Assembly: GCA_022478985.1 (NCBI GenBank)
Contig: JAKSZP010012325.1
Location: 1 to 64,000, forward strand
Direction: 5' to 3'
DNA from: Massospora cicadina
Taxonomy: Eukaryota; Entomophthoromycota; Entomophthoromycetes; Entomophthorales; Entomophthoraceae
DNA length: 64,000 nucleotides
A program made the position numbers and the translations under genes. Position 1 is the stretch's first letter. Each line of letters opens with the position of its first letter. Under the pieces are notes generated by a model, which worked only from the letters and a program-made list of their open reading frames with translations, did not search any database and was not told the DNA's origin. Shown here piece by piece: positions 32,872 to 45,300 of this stretch.

Positions 32872-34306
32872 TGTCATGAAAACGGCAGAAGAAGTTTAGA
32901 CTGACCTGCCAGTCAGGATGCGCAAGCACCCAAAAAGCAATCCAGAATGCCAGAGACATTGCCACACATATGAAGTTTTATGGAGCTGTGAATTGGGAAA
33001 TGGTAAATCGTTGGTGTAGGGCAATTGTGAATAACAACCCGAAAATGAACCAAATGGTGACAAACCCAGACACTGGGGGTCTTGCTTCAGGGGATAGTAC
33101 CACTAAGATCATTTCTTTAAGGTCACCTTAGGGTGGGTTCAATAAAAATGAGGAAACAAGTGGGCGGATCCTTGCTTGGAAATGGTGGATGTAATGCCAC
33201 AAGATCCCAGTATATTGATGGCGTATAATTGAAATAAAGGGGTTGAATTGCTAGAAGTATCTGGCCCATTGAATCCAGTTGACAATGATGGGAGCCATAT
33301 TAATCATCAATACTGGTAAAGCCCATCCAGTATAGGGACCAACAGGCCACCAGAGTAATGTCATTTGGAATACAGCCAGAATGATATCAATAAAGTAGAA
33401 AATTTATAGTTTTTAGTGGCAGAATTTTATTTGAAGGAAAGTGAAGAAAACTGACCAACAATTTTCTCAGTGCGATGCAACTGATTAAATTTTGGTCTAT
33501 TGATGCAGGAACAAGCAGGGATCAGGCCCCTCAAGTTCAACCTAATTGGTAAATTTTTTGGGGGATGGGGACAATTAAGCTCAATAGGAACTGACATTGT
33601 AGAATATGGCAGCAGGCCAAGTCACTGTTGGTTTGACCTTGAATGCATGAACTGAGGCTTGACTGCGTTTCTGGTGGTTGGTGTGACAGCGTCTAGCCTG
33701 ACGAGAAATGGGAATTCCCCAGAGCCACCTCATGTAGGATCAGGCCCAATTGATTGGAAATGGGTTTGGGATGCCCACCCACCCATGCTGGGTAGCTGGG
33801 CTATCCATTTGGTCAAAAGAGTTGCACCAGCTGCAACTCCCAATTTGCTGGATGAGAGCTATAAACTATTGTTGATGGTTTCTAATAATACTACCTGCAC
33901 GTTGGGGATCAATTCTGACAATTTTGAGAGGGAGTTGGTTTTGACAATCTCACTGCTGGCTGAGTTGAAGCCTTCAGTGAATCTGGCCAATAATTTAATC
34001 TTCATTCCTTTTTGACTATGTGGTTTATGATCATCGGGCTTAATTTCAATTGCTTCTAGACCAATTGACTTTGATTTGGTGATATTGGTGTAAATTTCCC
34101 TGAATCAGTGGACAAGTTCAGCCGAGGTGAGTGTGGGCACTGGGGGAGGGATCCAAAGAGGAAGAGGTGTCACCCAGCACTTGTCTACCATGTGGGCGAG
34201 ATCACCCTGGGTAATAAGGGGTAATGCCACCCTCTTTGGAACCTTGTTACTAAGAAATGGGAAGAGTGCCCAATCCATGCACAGGGGACATTCCCTGGGA
34301 CTTGCA
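32872..34306 (-). repeat. 3' LTR of element B
   Basis: This segment of 1435 bp is unusually long for an LTR. It begins TGTCATGAAAACGGCAG and ends GGGACTTGCA. It matches 38769-40200. Frames inside it (for example 33659-34015 plus) recur in the other LTR and reflect the repeat, not a gene with known function. Confidence 0.93.
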
Positions 34307-34407
34307 TCACCCTTTCCTTTTTCCAAAGGAAGGTCACTACCGCCGGGAAACTGCACCAGTGCCACATTTTTGTGAGCTTTGGGCAATTTGATTGCCACTA
34401 CAGCCAT
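34105..34407 (-). pseudogene. ORF crossing the purine tract into the 3' LTR of B
   Basis: A 100-codon sense-strand frame starts in the internal region (MAVVAIKLPKAHKNVALVQF), reads through the purine tract and continues into the LTR (CPLCMDWALFPFLSNKVPK). In the 5' LTR the same frame is open from 40173 to 39700 (157 codons, starting MDWALFPFLSKKVPK). I do not recognise the product. It may be the 3' end of a longer ORF overlapping the LTR, or a chance frame kept open because the LTRs are young. Confidence 0.4.
34307..34324 (-). promoter_or_regulatory. Polypurine tract of element B
   Basis: The minus strand reads GGAAAAAGGAAAGGGTGA directly before the LTR start TGCAAGTCC. This is a classical purine tract and confirms the orientation. 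Confidence 0.85.
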
Positions 34408-34569
34408 GACTTTTTAAGAGGGCAGGGAGCGTTGGGTGGGATTCATGAAACGTCTAAACCAGTTCCACGCAGTTAGCGCAATCATGGACCTTAACCCAAC
34501 TGTTCTTGTAGGACAAATAACCTTTTCAGGCCACAAGGTACTAAACGGACATTTGTGACTTGCAAGATG

Positions 34570-35670
34570 CTAGTATATTTTCCACTTCAGCCTCCTCCAC
34601 ATTTCAATTACAATCGGCTCAGGATCCATGGAAACAGTGCCCTTAAAGGGTGACAACTGGGAAACGTGGAAGACGGGGTGCTCTTTCCAATGGGCTGTTA
34701 GTTTTAACTGGAACGCACCATTGCTCAAGTCTTCCTCCACAAAATGAGGATCCAAATGCTTACTTGCGAACTTATGGGAGGGTACCTGTATTCTCAAATG
34801 ACACATATCGAGCATAACATAGGAGCCACCATTATGTCATGACCCAGGAGTCGCTTAAAATCTATGAACCACTTGTAGTCTTCAATAGCTTTATTGAGAT
34901 TCTCCCACACTAAGGATTGATTAGACCTAATATGTTCAGCATGATCCGGTGAAGCTTTGAACTTGGGCTGCAAGCAGGGTCTGACCAAAAAGAGGGATTA
35001 TATCCTAGCGTCGCTTCATAAGGAGAAAGCCCCATGGAAGTGTGAATCCCGTTGTTGTAGGCGAATTGAGCGAGGGGAAGGTCTTTAGCCCAGGTGTCCT
35101 GTGCGGCTGCAGCATAGCAACGCAGGTACTGTTCAAGGACTTGGTTAACTCACTTGGTTTGTCCATCATACTGAGGATGATATGTTATGGAGTGACAAGG
35201 GGAAATTTTTAGAATAAATAGAAGTTCACTACAGAACCATGCTGTGAATTGGAAACCATGGTCACTGATGATCTGCGGGAGACTAAACATTAAAAACACA
35301 TGGCACATAAAGAGACGAGCGGTTTCCTCTGACATAATTGTGGAAGCACAGGAAATAAAAAGGGAAAACTTGGTGAAACAATCAACCATCACCATCACCG
35401 CCATAAACCCATTAGAGCTGGGGAGTTCAACAATAAAATCCATGGACACCGATGTCCATGGACCCTCCACCTGTTGTATGGGGTATAGAAGCCCATTTCT
35501 ACCAGAGCGGTCTGACTTAGCTCAAGCACAAGTAACACAATTGTTGATCCAGGCCAGAACTTCCTTAGTTAAACCTGCCCAATTGTAGGTCCGCTTGATC
35601 AAGTCGATTCATTTCTTATTGCACGGATGGCCAATTGTGAGAGGGTCATGATGAGCGCTAAATACCCCGG
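34570..35670 (-). pseudogene. Element B integrase
   Basis: The minus strand starts with an HX6H...CX2C zinc-binding region (HDPLTIGH near 35.65 kb, then NNCVTCA). The catalytic core 35470-35150 follows, with VSMDFIVELPSSNGF (first Asp), ISDHGFQFT (second Asp) and YHPQYDGQTK just before the third acidic residue. The C-terminal domain is at 34815-34570, with HLRIQVPSHKFASKHLDPHFV and HPVFHVSQLSPF. The HVSQL-P motif near the end is typical of Gypsy integrases that sit at the 3' end of pol. A stop follows CA in the zinc region, and the segments are in different frames, so it is inactive. Integrase would join B cDNA to target DNA, making the 5 bp duplication seen. Confidence 0.85.
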
Positions 35671-36024
35671 CTCTGAAGAGAGGGGGAACCCAAATTCGAG
35701 ACCAAAAATAAATGAGGCCCTCCACCAAGGAATACAGAAAGTGTTTTTGAATTTGGAGGGAAAATTGCTCAAATAACTTCACAAATTTGGGGCAGGTAAT
35801 TTGGGCTGCTAAGATCTGTGTAACTAGGGGAGCGTCAGGAGCAAGGGCGACTGAAGAAAAACAAGGAGAACAATTGACAAAATTTGGATGGCGGGGATCA
35901 TGGTAATGAGGTCCACTTCATCTGGGTCTGAGGGACAATGGGTCGGGTTGCAGCTAAGAAAATTGGGAAGTATGTTAAGCGCACCTTTTAAGAATTCATA
36001 TTTGAAATTGAAACTGCACAAGTC

Positions 36025-37228
36025 TCAATGGGTGTGAGCTTGCCAATGTGCCAATTTTTGGGGTTTACAGAAATACAAGAGAGCTTTGTGATCCGTGTGC
36101 ACAGTTAACTCATGATGAGCACCCTGTAACAGATACCTCCAATGAGTCAACTCCCATGCTATGGCTGCCAACTCCTTATTGTAGATGGCCCAGGACTGCT
36201 CTGTAGAAGTAAATTTTTGGGAAAAGTAGGCGAGCGGATTTTCCAAGCCATTGTGTTCTTGGAGAAGAACTGCCCCAATGCCACTGAAGAGGCATTTCAT
36301 GCAAACTATATGGCTTGGCAGGATCCACATTTTTCAGGATGGACGGGGATAAAAACACCCCTTTGATCGACTTAAATGCTTGCTGGCATCCAGGCGTCCA
36401 ATGAAATGGAACATTCTTGCCTGTGAGGGGGTGGAGCAGGGCAGCTAACTGGGAAAGGGACAGGGAAAATTTCTTTAGGAAAATAATGGTTCCCAAGAAA
36501 CTCCGTAATTGTTTCTGGGTTGTCAGCGTTGGCCATTCACAGGTAGTATCCAAATTATTGGGAAGAATTGCATAGGCATCCTTAAGGACTAGGTTCCCAA
36601 GAAAGGTAACTTCCTCCTTATAGAACTCACATTTGGAAGGCTTGACGAAAAAGCCCGCCTTGTGTAAAGCAGCCACGACTGCTTCCAAGTCTTTAGCGTG
36701 TTGTTCAGGAGTTGGGGAATGAACCAGAATGTTGTCAATATATGAGACCGCGCAAGTGAACTGGAGATCGCCCAGTACACTGTCAATCATTCATTGAAAC
36801 GTAGCGGGCGCATTCTTCAACCTAAAGGGCATTACGCGGAATTTGAAAATGCCTTGCTTCATTTGGATTTCAGTTAGCCATTCTTGCCCTTCCATCACCT
36901 GAATCTGGTTGAAGGCATTGAAGAGATCCAGCTTAGAAAACACACGAGATTTAGCGATTGCTTGACTGATATTCTGCTTCAGGGGCAGAGGGTTGGGATC
37001 CTGAACTGTAACTTTGTTTAAGTGTCCATAATCCACGCAGGGATGGAGGGAACCATCGGTTTTTTTGGCGAAGATGATGGGAGATGTGACTGGCGATGTC
37101 TCCTTAAACAACCACCCCTTTTTAAGCATATCATCTAACCAAGTGTTAAGTGAAACCTCCTCCTCTGCTGTGTGGGGATACAACGGACAGTTGATATTCA
37201 TCAACTGCAACATAGTTCTAAATCCCAA
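36025..37228 (-). pseudogene. Element B reverse transcriptase and RNase H
   Basis: The first open frame 37228-36791 carries the RT fingers and palm: SPIIFAKKTDGSLHPCVDYGHLN, VFSKLDLFNAFNQIQV and MPFRLKNAPATFQ. A stop separates it from the next frame (36790-36176, 204 codons, in the same register), which holds AVSYIDNILVHSPTPEQH, with Asn for the second Asp of YxDD. KPSKCEFYKEEVTFLG and LRSFLGTIIFLKKF follow. RNase H is at 36330-36025 (YNKELAAIAWELTHWRYLLQG, VHTDHKALLYF). This is the largest well-preserved RT of the Gypsy elements here. Loss of the second catalytic Asp should abolish polymerisation. Confidence 0.9.
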
Positions 37229-37549
37229 GTTAAATTTAGTATGAGGAGGCAGATGATCTGTCTTTTTGGAATTTAAGATACTTCAATAGCGCATTAAATC
37301 TTTAGAAAAATTGGATGAAGACCCACAGGAGAAATGAGGGAAGTAATGGAACTGCGACCTTGAGTTTTCTTAAGATTGTCAATAAAGGAAAATTTATCCT
37401 TCATTTTATCATTAACAAACGACAACATGTTTGACTCCAGGTTGATTCTAACATGTTGTCAGCGCCACCATCCAAACCCCAAGATCACCGGGAAACACTA
37501 AGTTTGGCATTGTGGAAAACTGATCACAGAAGCTAAACTGGTGACCAAA

Positions 37550-37750
37550 AAAGGTACTGGTTGATGAACTATATACAATGTCTAGGAGACTGAAGAAGCC
37601 ACCATCACCGATGGACCTATGTCCATGTCCAGTTCTAATTGTTGGGCTAGCTCAATGCTCATGAAATTACCCATAGCTCCAGTATCCACCAAAGCCTCAA
37701 AGGAGATGTGGTGAGATCCGATACTAATCTTCATAGGTGATAAGAATTAA
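37550..37750 (-). pseudogene. Element B aspartic protease
   Basis: Near 37740-37620 the minus strand reads KISIGSHHISFEALVDTGAMG and then NFMSIELAQQLELDMDI. The DTGA motif at 37688-37677 is the active site of retropepsins, and the hydrophobic segment after it fits. The enzyme would cut the B polyprotein. Downstream the frame meets a stop within the next 40 codons. Confidence 0.75.
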
Positions 37751-38768
37751 GCGAAGTTTTGTTTATTGGTAGATTTGGGCGTTTCTGTTGCAACTGAAGA
37801 AATGGCAGGAAAATTAGGAGGAAGGTCGGGGGCCTTTTCTGGAGTAAAGTTAGGAATAACAAGGGCTTGGGAACTGGCTTCTTTTTTTTAGGCTTTTACT
37901 GATTCATTATAGGTGAACCAGGAAATTCAACTCAATGCAGGAGTAGTGACGGGCTCTGGAGCTGGGACTGACACTGGTTCAATGGTAAAAACTGCATCTG
38001 CATTGTCGTTGGGTAGTCCTATCATAAAATTTCCTCCTTGATAGTGGGAAGTATGGCGAGGGGAGGCGTTAATAGTAGTCGAAAAGTTACATATTTGATC
38101 TACCGTTCCTTTTGAGGTGGACCAAACATCGTGATGAGCAGAAACCAAATCCAATCCTGATCTAAAGATTTCCTAAAGCATATCATTAGAGAGGTCAAGT
38201 GTGGGAGCCTGTTCACGGAAGGTAGAGTTCAAAGAAGCCAAGCTGGGGGCTTTGACTATGGTAGAAAGCAATTGGAATAAACAGTCTTAGCGCGACACAG
38301 GGGGTTTCAAAGCAGCCAATATGATGGCAATCAATGAGGTGGGATCCCCCGCTTGTGAAGAAGAACGCAGAAAGCCTCATACCTACCAGTGGGCATCCCC
38401 TTCTACAGCATCCAACAAAGTGACCCTTGTTGGACATGGATAATGCAGTAACATTGTTAAGGAAAATCGCAGAATGCATTTGCACCTCAGCGAGGGTGTT
38501 GAGAACCTGATTTGCAATATCTTGGGAAGAAACACATGAACTTTCTTCCTGAATATTAGCTGGGGGAGAGGTAGTAATCCAAGAGGCTCTGCCGCCTGAA
38601 GAAGTTTCTCCAAGGTAAAGCGGATACTACTCACAAAATTGGCAAGTGGCCAAACAAACAACAAAAAGCAGACTACTGATTGCACGTTCATTTGGTAAAG
38701 GGTAACCACTGCGGCGCCCACCTCAAAGAACAAGTCGGAAGTGGCAGGAAACAATGGTTGGTCAATTA
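37751..38768 (-). pseudogene. Element B gag region
   Basis: Between the 5' LTR and the protease the minus strand holds overlapping broken frames. One runs out of the LTR (38949-38383, 188 codons) and is probably not genuine. Another at 38154-37927 (MDLVSAHHDVWSTSKGTVDQ, ending PAPEPVTTPALS) is more Gag-like in composition, with a Pro/Ala/Thr-rich tail. I see no zinc knuckle. The region of about 1 kb is short for gag, and its start codon cannot be decided. Confidence 0.5.
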
Positions 38769-40200
38769 TGTCATGAAAACAGCAGAAGAAGTTTAGACCA
38801 GCCTGCCAGTCAGGATGCGTGAGCACCCAAAAAGCAAGCCAGAATGCCAGAGGCATTGCCGCACATATGACGTTGTATGGAGCTGTGAATTGGGAAATGG
38901 TAAATCTTGGTGTAGGGCAATTGTGAATAACAACCCGAAAATGAACCAAATGGTGACAAACCCAGACACTGGGGGTCTTGCTTCAGGGGATAGTACCACT
39001 AAGATCATTTCTTCAAGGTCACCTTAGGGTGGGTTCAATAAAAATGAGGAAACAAGTGGGCGGATCCTTGCTTGGAAATGGTGGATGTAATGCCACAAGA
39101 TCCCAGTATATTGATGGCGTATAATTGAAATAAAGGGGTTGAATTGTCAGAAGTATCTGGCCCATTGAATCCAGTTGACAATGATGGGAGCCATATTAAT
39201 CATCAATACTGGTAAAGCCCATCCAGTATAGGGACCAACAGGCCACCAGAGTAATGTCATTTGGAATACAGCCAGAATGATATCAATAAAGTAGAAAATT
39301 TATAGTTTTTAGTGGCAGAATTTTATTTGAAGGAAAGTGAAGAAAATTGACCAACAATTTGTCAGTATTATGCAACTGATTAAATAGTGGTCAATTGATT
39401 TGGGAACAAGCAGGGATTGGGTCCCTCAAGTTTGACCTAACCGGCTAATTTTCTGGGGACAGGAACAGATAAGCAAATTGGAACTGACATCAAAGAATTT
39501 TGTGGCAGGCCGAGTTACTGTCAGTTCGACCTCAAACACCTGAACTGAGGCTTGACTGAATTTCCGGTGGTTTGCACGACGCCGTCTGGCCTGACAAACA
39601 ACGGGAATTACCCAGGGCCATCCCCACATAGGGGTGGGCCCAATTGGTTAGAAATGGGTTTGGGATGCCCAACTCACCCATGCCAGGTTGCTGGGCCACT
39701 CATCTGTTCAAAAGAGTTGCACCGGCTGCAACTCCCAATTTGCTGGATGAGAGCTTCAAACTATCGTTGATGGTTTCTGATGCTACTACCTGCATGTTAG
39801 GGATCATCCCCACCAATTTTGAGAGGGGGTTGGTTTCAACAATTGCACTGCTGGCTGAGTTAAAACCATCAGTGATTCTGGCCAATAATTTAATCTTCAT
39901 CCCTTTTTGACTATGTGGTTTCTGATCATCAGGCTTGATAAAAATTGGTTTCAGACCAATTGACTTTGATTTGGTGATCTTGGTGTAGATTTCCCTGATC
40001 CAGCAGACAAGTTCAGCTGAGGTGAGTGTGGGCACTGGGGGAGGGATCCAAAGAGGAAGAGGTGTCACCCAGCACTTGTCTACCACATGGGCGAGATCAC
40101 CCTGGGTAACAAGGGGTAATGCCACCCTCTTTGGAACCTTTTTACTTAGAAATGGGAAGAGTGCCCAATCCATGCACAGGGGACTTTCCTGGGACTTACA
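38769..40200 (-). repeat. 5' LTR of element B
   Basis: This 1432 bp segment begins TGTCATGAAAACAGCAG and ends GGGACTTACA. It is the partner of 32872-34306. The differences I can see are mostly transitions, with a more diverged stretch around 39.4-39.7 kb. Confidence 0.93.
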
Positions 40201-40205
40201 AGAAC

Positions 40206-42080
40206 AATACTCGCCTTATACTCGACTGCCTTGATCACTCTTTCTAAGGGGTTCATCGGGTGCTTGTGCATGTGGACAACTGTGTTGTGGACGTCCGCCA
40301 TCACTTGGATGAATTGGTTCCACAGTTATATCAAGAGTTACCCCAAATGATAGGGGAACTGTTGGACCAGCGCAGCCTATTGGTGGAATGGATTCAGGAC
40401 GTCACGATGTTAGGAAGCAACATTGAGCGGTTTATGACAGACCTGGTAGAATGGTTTGAAGTGATTGAAGCAGCGATGGCTTAAATTAGAGACAGGGTTA
40501 CCCTGAAAGAGCGGCATATAATGAAACACATTGACTCTGTGGCAGCCTATTTAGTCAACTTCATGTTAAGCAGAGTAATAAGTAGACGGCTGACCATACA
40601 ACCAGCTCTTTTTTGGCGTCCTTAGAATATTGTCAGCTGCTGGGTTGGATTACTCAATTTAAAAGTGTTAGTCAGGTGGATAAGAGTCAATCCATTACCC
40701 TTCCATTAATCGAGATGGTGGAGTATGCTGATAAGCAAGTGTGTTTGGATACCCTTCATCAGGCCAATGAGGAGCTGGTGCAAGAGCGAGCTGCTCTTGT
40801 TAATCAAGTAGATGAAGCAAATCAACAATCACGTGACACTGTATAGCGGAACGCAAGACTGCAGGGCACATTGGAGGGTGTTTCTCTCACAGCTTCAGGC
40901 TGTGGAGCATAAACTGGACTCTGAGCAAGAATTATGCTAATTTTTAAAGTCAGTATGATGCACTTCAACAGGAAGTGCAAAACAGCCAGCGTAAGTGCTA
41001 TTCAGTCAAAGCTGAGAAAATAATTAACAATCATTTTGCTGAACAGCTTGGTAAAGGAGGAAAGATGCAGTCAGTGGTGAGTTGGAAGAAGAATGCTATG
41101 GATCGGCCAGCAAGTATCCCTTGGGGGTTGCAGCAGTCCCTCCTCGCAATCCTATCTCTTCCTGGTCCACTTTAGAAGATTCACATCCATCTGAGCGACC
41201 CTACACTAGTTCACAAGGGGATGTTTCCCCCAGTAATTTGAAGCCTGATTTTGCTGTTCCTCATTCCCAGAGCCTGGATCGAGGTGATTTTCTACATAAT
41301 GATAATTTACCACCCTTCAGTCATGATGAGAACATGCACAGATATTTTAAATGGTTTTGATTCGCCATGGAAGGGGCATCATATCAGTGGAAAGTGAAAC
41401 TGTCGCTTTCCACTTTGGACGTTGAGAGCGCTGACCAGATCACATGTTATCTCCAAATTAGTTCCATATCTTATAAAGAGGTAAAGGAGACTATGATTCA
41501 TCTTTTTGGGAGCGCGGCTAAGATGTCACAGCGCAATGTAGACTTTCTGACCATACAGTTTCACAAGAACGAGTCCCTGGTGGAGTTTCTAGAGCGTTCA
41601 CAGCTGAAGCTCATGTGTTAGTAGGAGCCAATATTTTGACCACTGAGGATGTAGGCATAGCTATGATGGTGGCAGTCAAACCATACCATGAACTGCATAA
41701 TTCTATGTCTCACATACTGGATGAAAATGCAGGGCTTCTCCAAATTGTTAACACTTTGTGCCGTCTTGCAATTACGTTCAGTGCTCCCAATGTGGAGCAG
41801 AAGGCCCCTGCTATCGCCACAGCATACTCCTTAGGATATGGACATCAACGACTCAGTTGTAATCCGTTGGATAATATTTTTTCACCTATATGTCAGCGGA
41901 TCCTTTCTCCCTCCTTACACTCAACCGCCCCATCTCCAGCCTCACTTCAATACTTTGGTAACCATTTGACCCAGACCGTCAGGTGCAAACTATAGATGGG
42001 AGCCATTTATAAATGCTTATTTCTCATGCGGATGAAAAAGGTCATTATGCGGCTAACTACCCAGGCAACCATCAGGTGTA
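40206..42080 (+). pseudogene. Element A gag, second part
   Basis: After element B the A gag resumes with VHRVLVHVDNCVVDVRHHLDELV and QLYQELPQMIGELLDQRSLLVEWI. These match the antisense-encoded equivalents in C near 9.6-9.5 kb. A long helical region follows (TLHQANEELVQERAALVNQVDEAN near 40.75 kb), which looks like a coiled coil. Next comes the conserved core FSHDENMHRYFKWF...AMEGASYQWKVKLSLSTLDVES (41.32-41.43 kb) and HLFGSAAKMSQRNVDFLTIQF. Near 42.02 kb a decayed zinc knuckle (SCG, then GHYAAN in a shifted frame) ends gag. Stops occur at several places, so no full Gag can be made. Confidence 0.8.
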
Positions 42081-42369
42081 TGTAGTGCCATCTGTTATGA
42101 TAGAACAGGGAAAAGCTTGAGCGGAATAGAGATGGGATGCTCTACTTCCATTAATTCGAATTTAATTGTCCCTAACGATTCACAAAGCCTCTTTGTGTTG
42201 GCCCCAGTACCCAACCTGACGACTTACTATACCAACAACTTCTGGAGGATAACTCAGCCTTCATCTAAGAGAGCGACTATCCCCCTTCAGGCTCTGAGTT
42301 CCACTAAGATGTGCAAAAGTTGTATACATGGCAAATCTTGGAACAAAATGGCACAAGTGATGCTAGACC

Positions 42370-45300
42370 CTCAATGGACTTTGCCTCCCTAGTGGGGGTT
42401 AACGTAGCCATTACAGTAGAAAAGATCGCCTAGTAATATCCTCATGTTGGTATGGGTATATCCTCTTTCCTTGGTAACAAAAAGCCCTTGGATATTCACG
42501 TAATAAACACCAATGGTTCTCTTATTTGGTTTGTACCTACTGTGATATTTTTGTTCTGAACACAAAAATCCGAGCTATTATAGATACTGGTGCCCCAGTT
42601 AATATAAACTCCACCAAGTTCATGGCTATGCTTCCGCTGAAGCTTGATGTGGATACAGAGTAGTGTATGGTACTGTGGGGGCACAGAGCACTGTGTCCAA
42701 AGGAGCTTACAGCGCGTTACCTCTGTGATTTGGTTCAGTTAGGGCTTTAGCTCCAACGGTGTTTTTGCCTAATTTTAACTACATTATACTGATAGGTACT
42801 GCGTTCATGAGGCGATTTAGAGCTGTGGTCAATATGGCGGAAGAAACCATTAGTATCTTGGGATAACAGATCCCATCTACTTTACTTCTAGCGGAATTCC
42901 AAAGGATCTGTTCCGCTCCAGTCAAATCAATTTGGCATATAGTGATGGGATGATTCCTGTCTGATATCAGCAAATGAAGCGGAGGACCAGAGCACTCCCC
43001 AACCAGATCTACAAGTACAAAAGTCTCCGCTACAAGCTTTGAGCACTTTTAGCATACCTTCTGAGCATCTGGTCATATTAGGAACTGAGCTCAAAATAGA
43101 TGTCCCTAAAGGGCTTACAGTGAAATTGTGGGGCACTATTTAGCAGTTGCGGCTTGATTTCATATAGCTCTGGGGCTACTGTTACCTGGGCATGGGGAAG
43201 TAAAGATATTGTTAGCAAACCTACAGAAGGAGTCTATGAAGGTTCAAAGGCACCAAGTGGTGGCTTATTTACATCTGACTCCTATTGATGAAGTTCACCG
43301 TATTCATAATTTTGGGTCTTGGGAGGACCTTGGCCTACCTGTAAAAACCTCATTTGGCATATGACAGTGGTTCTTCAGGAAGCTCTGACTGGTCTTCAGA
43401 GGAACAGAAAGATAGAGCGATGGCCCTGTTTGAAAAACACCAAGACATTTTTGCATCATCTAACCACAATTTGTGATGCTCACGTGGAATGGTGCATTGG
43501 GTAGACATGGGAGAACACCCTCCCATTTGGTCATGGCCCATCTGGCACTCCAAGGTTGCAGAGGAAGTTTTCTCTGAGGAAGTAGACAAATTGATCTAGC
43601 AGAGGATGTTAGAGACGTCCAAGATTCCATGGGCATCGCCAGTGCTAATTGTTAAGAAAAAAGATGGCACAAACTGGGTTGTCATTGACTACTGAAAGCT
43701 TAATAGCATCATGAAGAAGGATTCCTATCCTTTCCTGCGTATTGACGACGCTTTAGATCAGCTGAAAGGTGTTTACTACTTCTTTGCCAAGGACTTGATA
43801 TTGTGGTACTGATAGATTGAGTTGCCAGCAGCAGAATGGGAGAAATGCGTTATAATTACCTCAAAGGGGTTGTTCCAACCCACGCGTATGCTTCAAGGGT
43901 TATGTAATGCCCCATATACGTTCCAGCGTGCTATGGTCATGATCTTGTGTGATTTGAAGCTGTCCTGCGTTCTAGTCTACCTTGACAATATTAACGTGTT
44001 CTTACAGACGTTCACAGAGCATCTTGACCACTTAGAACAAGTGTTCCAATAATTGCTGACGCTAACATCAATATCAAGCCTCGAAAGTGCCATTTTTCAA
44101 GGAGCAATAAAATACCTTGGATTTTTGGTGGACTCAAAAGGGCTTAAACCACAGCCAGAAAAGGTGGAAGCTAGAAAAGAGATGACTCATCCACGAAATA
44201 AGCGAAATATCCATGAGTTTTATGGGATGATTATTTACTACTGGCGGTTCATTCCTAACTTCAGCAGTATTGGGGCACCGCTCTTTGAGTTATTAAAGAA
44301 GGACGCCACATTCAACTGGACGGAACAATGTTAAAATGATTTTGATGTATGAAGACTGTGTTGGCTAGTGCGCCCATTTTGCAAAGCCCTATTTTCAATA
44401 AAGGTATTTATTATACAAATGGATGCTTCCCTTTCCTCCGTAGGGGCAGTGCTATCCCAAAAGGATGATTAAGGTGTGGAGCACCCTGTCATGTTTTGCA
44501 GCTTAAGCCTGAATCGTCATGAACGTAATTATACCGTGACTGAGTGGGAGTGCTAAGCAGTGATATATGCATATAAACAGTTTCAGGTATACCTCCACGT
44601 GGTGAAATCTAAAGTGGTAACCAATCATGAATCCTTGAGTTGGCTGCAGAATATTCAGGAACTGGAAAGATGGCTCGTGCAATGAGTATTGAAGTCAAAG
44701 CGTATGACTTCAATATATTACACTGGTCAGGGGCAAAACTTCAGAATGCAGACTATCTCTCACAGTTACCAACGGTCGTCATCATAGAAGATTTTTCTGA
44801 CATAATGTATGAGAAAATGATTGTTGGAAAATATCATGATGAGCTACCACAAGTAAACAAAGCGTTAGATGGGCTCCGCGCACAACACCTTCGTGCATAA
44901 TAAGGAATTTTATAAGAGAATTGGAGAATTGACACTGAGCTTCCCAAAACCCTCTGCTATGCCAGCGATTATTTTGGATGAACATAGGTTGTAGGTCATG
45001 GAGGATTACGGAAAACTCTGGAGTTCTTGTGACCCCATTACTATTGGGAGAGCATGCACTATGATGTTCTAAAGGCGGTTGCTTGTTGCCACCAGTGTCA
45101 AGTGGAGAAACTTTTCCACAAGAAGACCACCTACCAGCTGGTTAAACCTCATTTCACATGACATACTGTTTCCCTTGATGTGGTGGGCCCTCTTCTGACA
45201 GGGGCAAATTGCTCCAAGTATGTACGCGTAGCCATAGATCACTTGATAAGGTGGGCGGAAGCAAGAGCAATCAGGGATTTAGGGACTGTAACCACAGCTA

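Larger units (their letters stand above)
32872..40200 (-). mobile_element. Ty3/Gypsy LTR retrotransposon B nested in A
   Basis: This minus-strand element of 7329 bp has long LTRs (32872-34306 and 38769-40200), TG...CA ends and the perfect 5 bp target duplication AGAAC (32867-32871 and 40201-40205). The purine tract GAAAGGGTGA (minus strand) abuts the left LTR. Gene order on the minus strand is gag, protease, RT, RNase H, integrase. The LTRs are mostly identical by eye, so it is younger than A. Its pol is of a different Gypsy lineage from A, C, E and H. I found no tRNA-type primer-binding site next to the right LTR. Confidence 0.95.

Noticed and set aside
33659..34015. A 118-codon plus-strand gene in the left LTR of B, with a partner at 39644-39910
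   Set aside because: It lies in the repeated LTR, antisense to the element, is open only in part in the other copy and has no known motif.
38383..38949. A 188-codon minus-strand frame as the B gag
   Set aside because: It begins inside the LTR, has a hydrophobic, Cys/Phe-rich composition unlike Gag, and overlaps better candidate frames.
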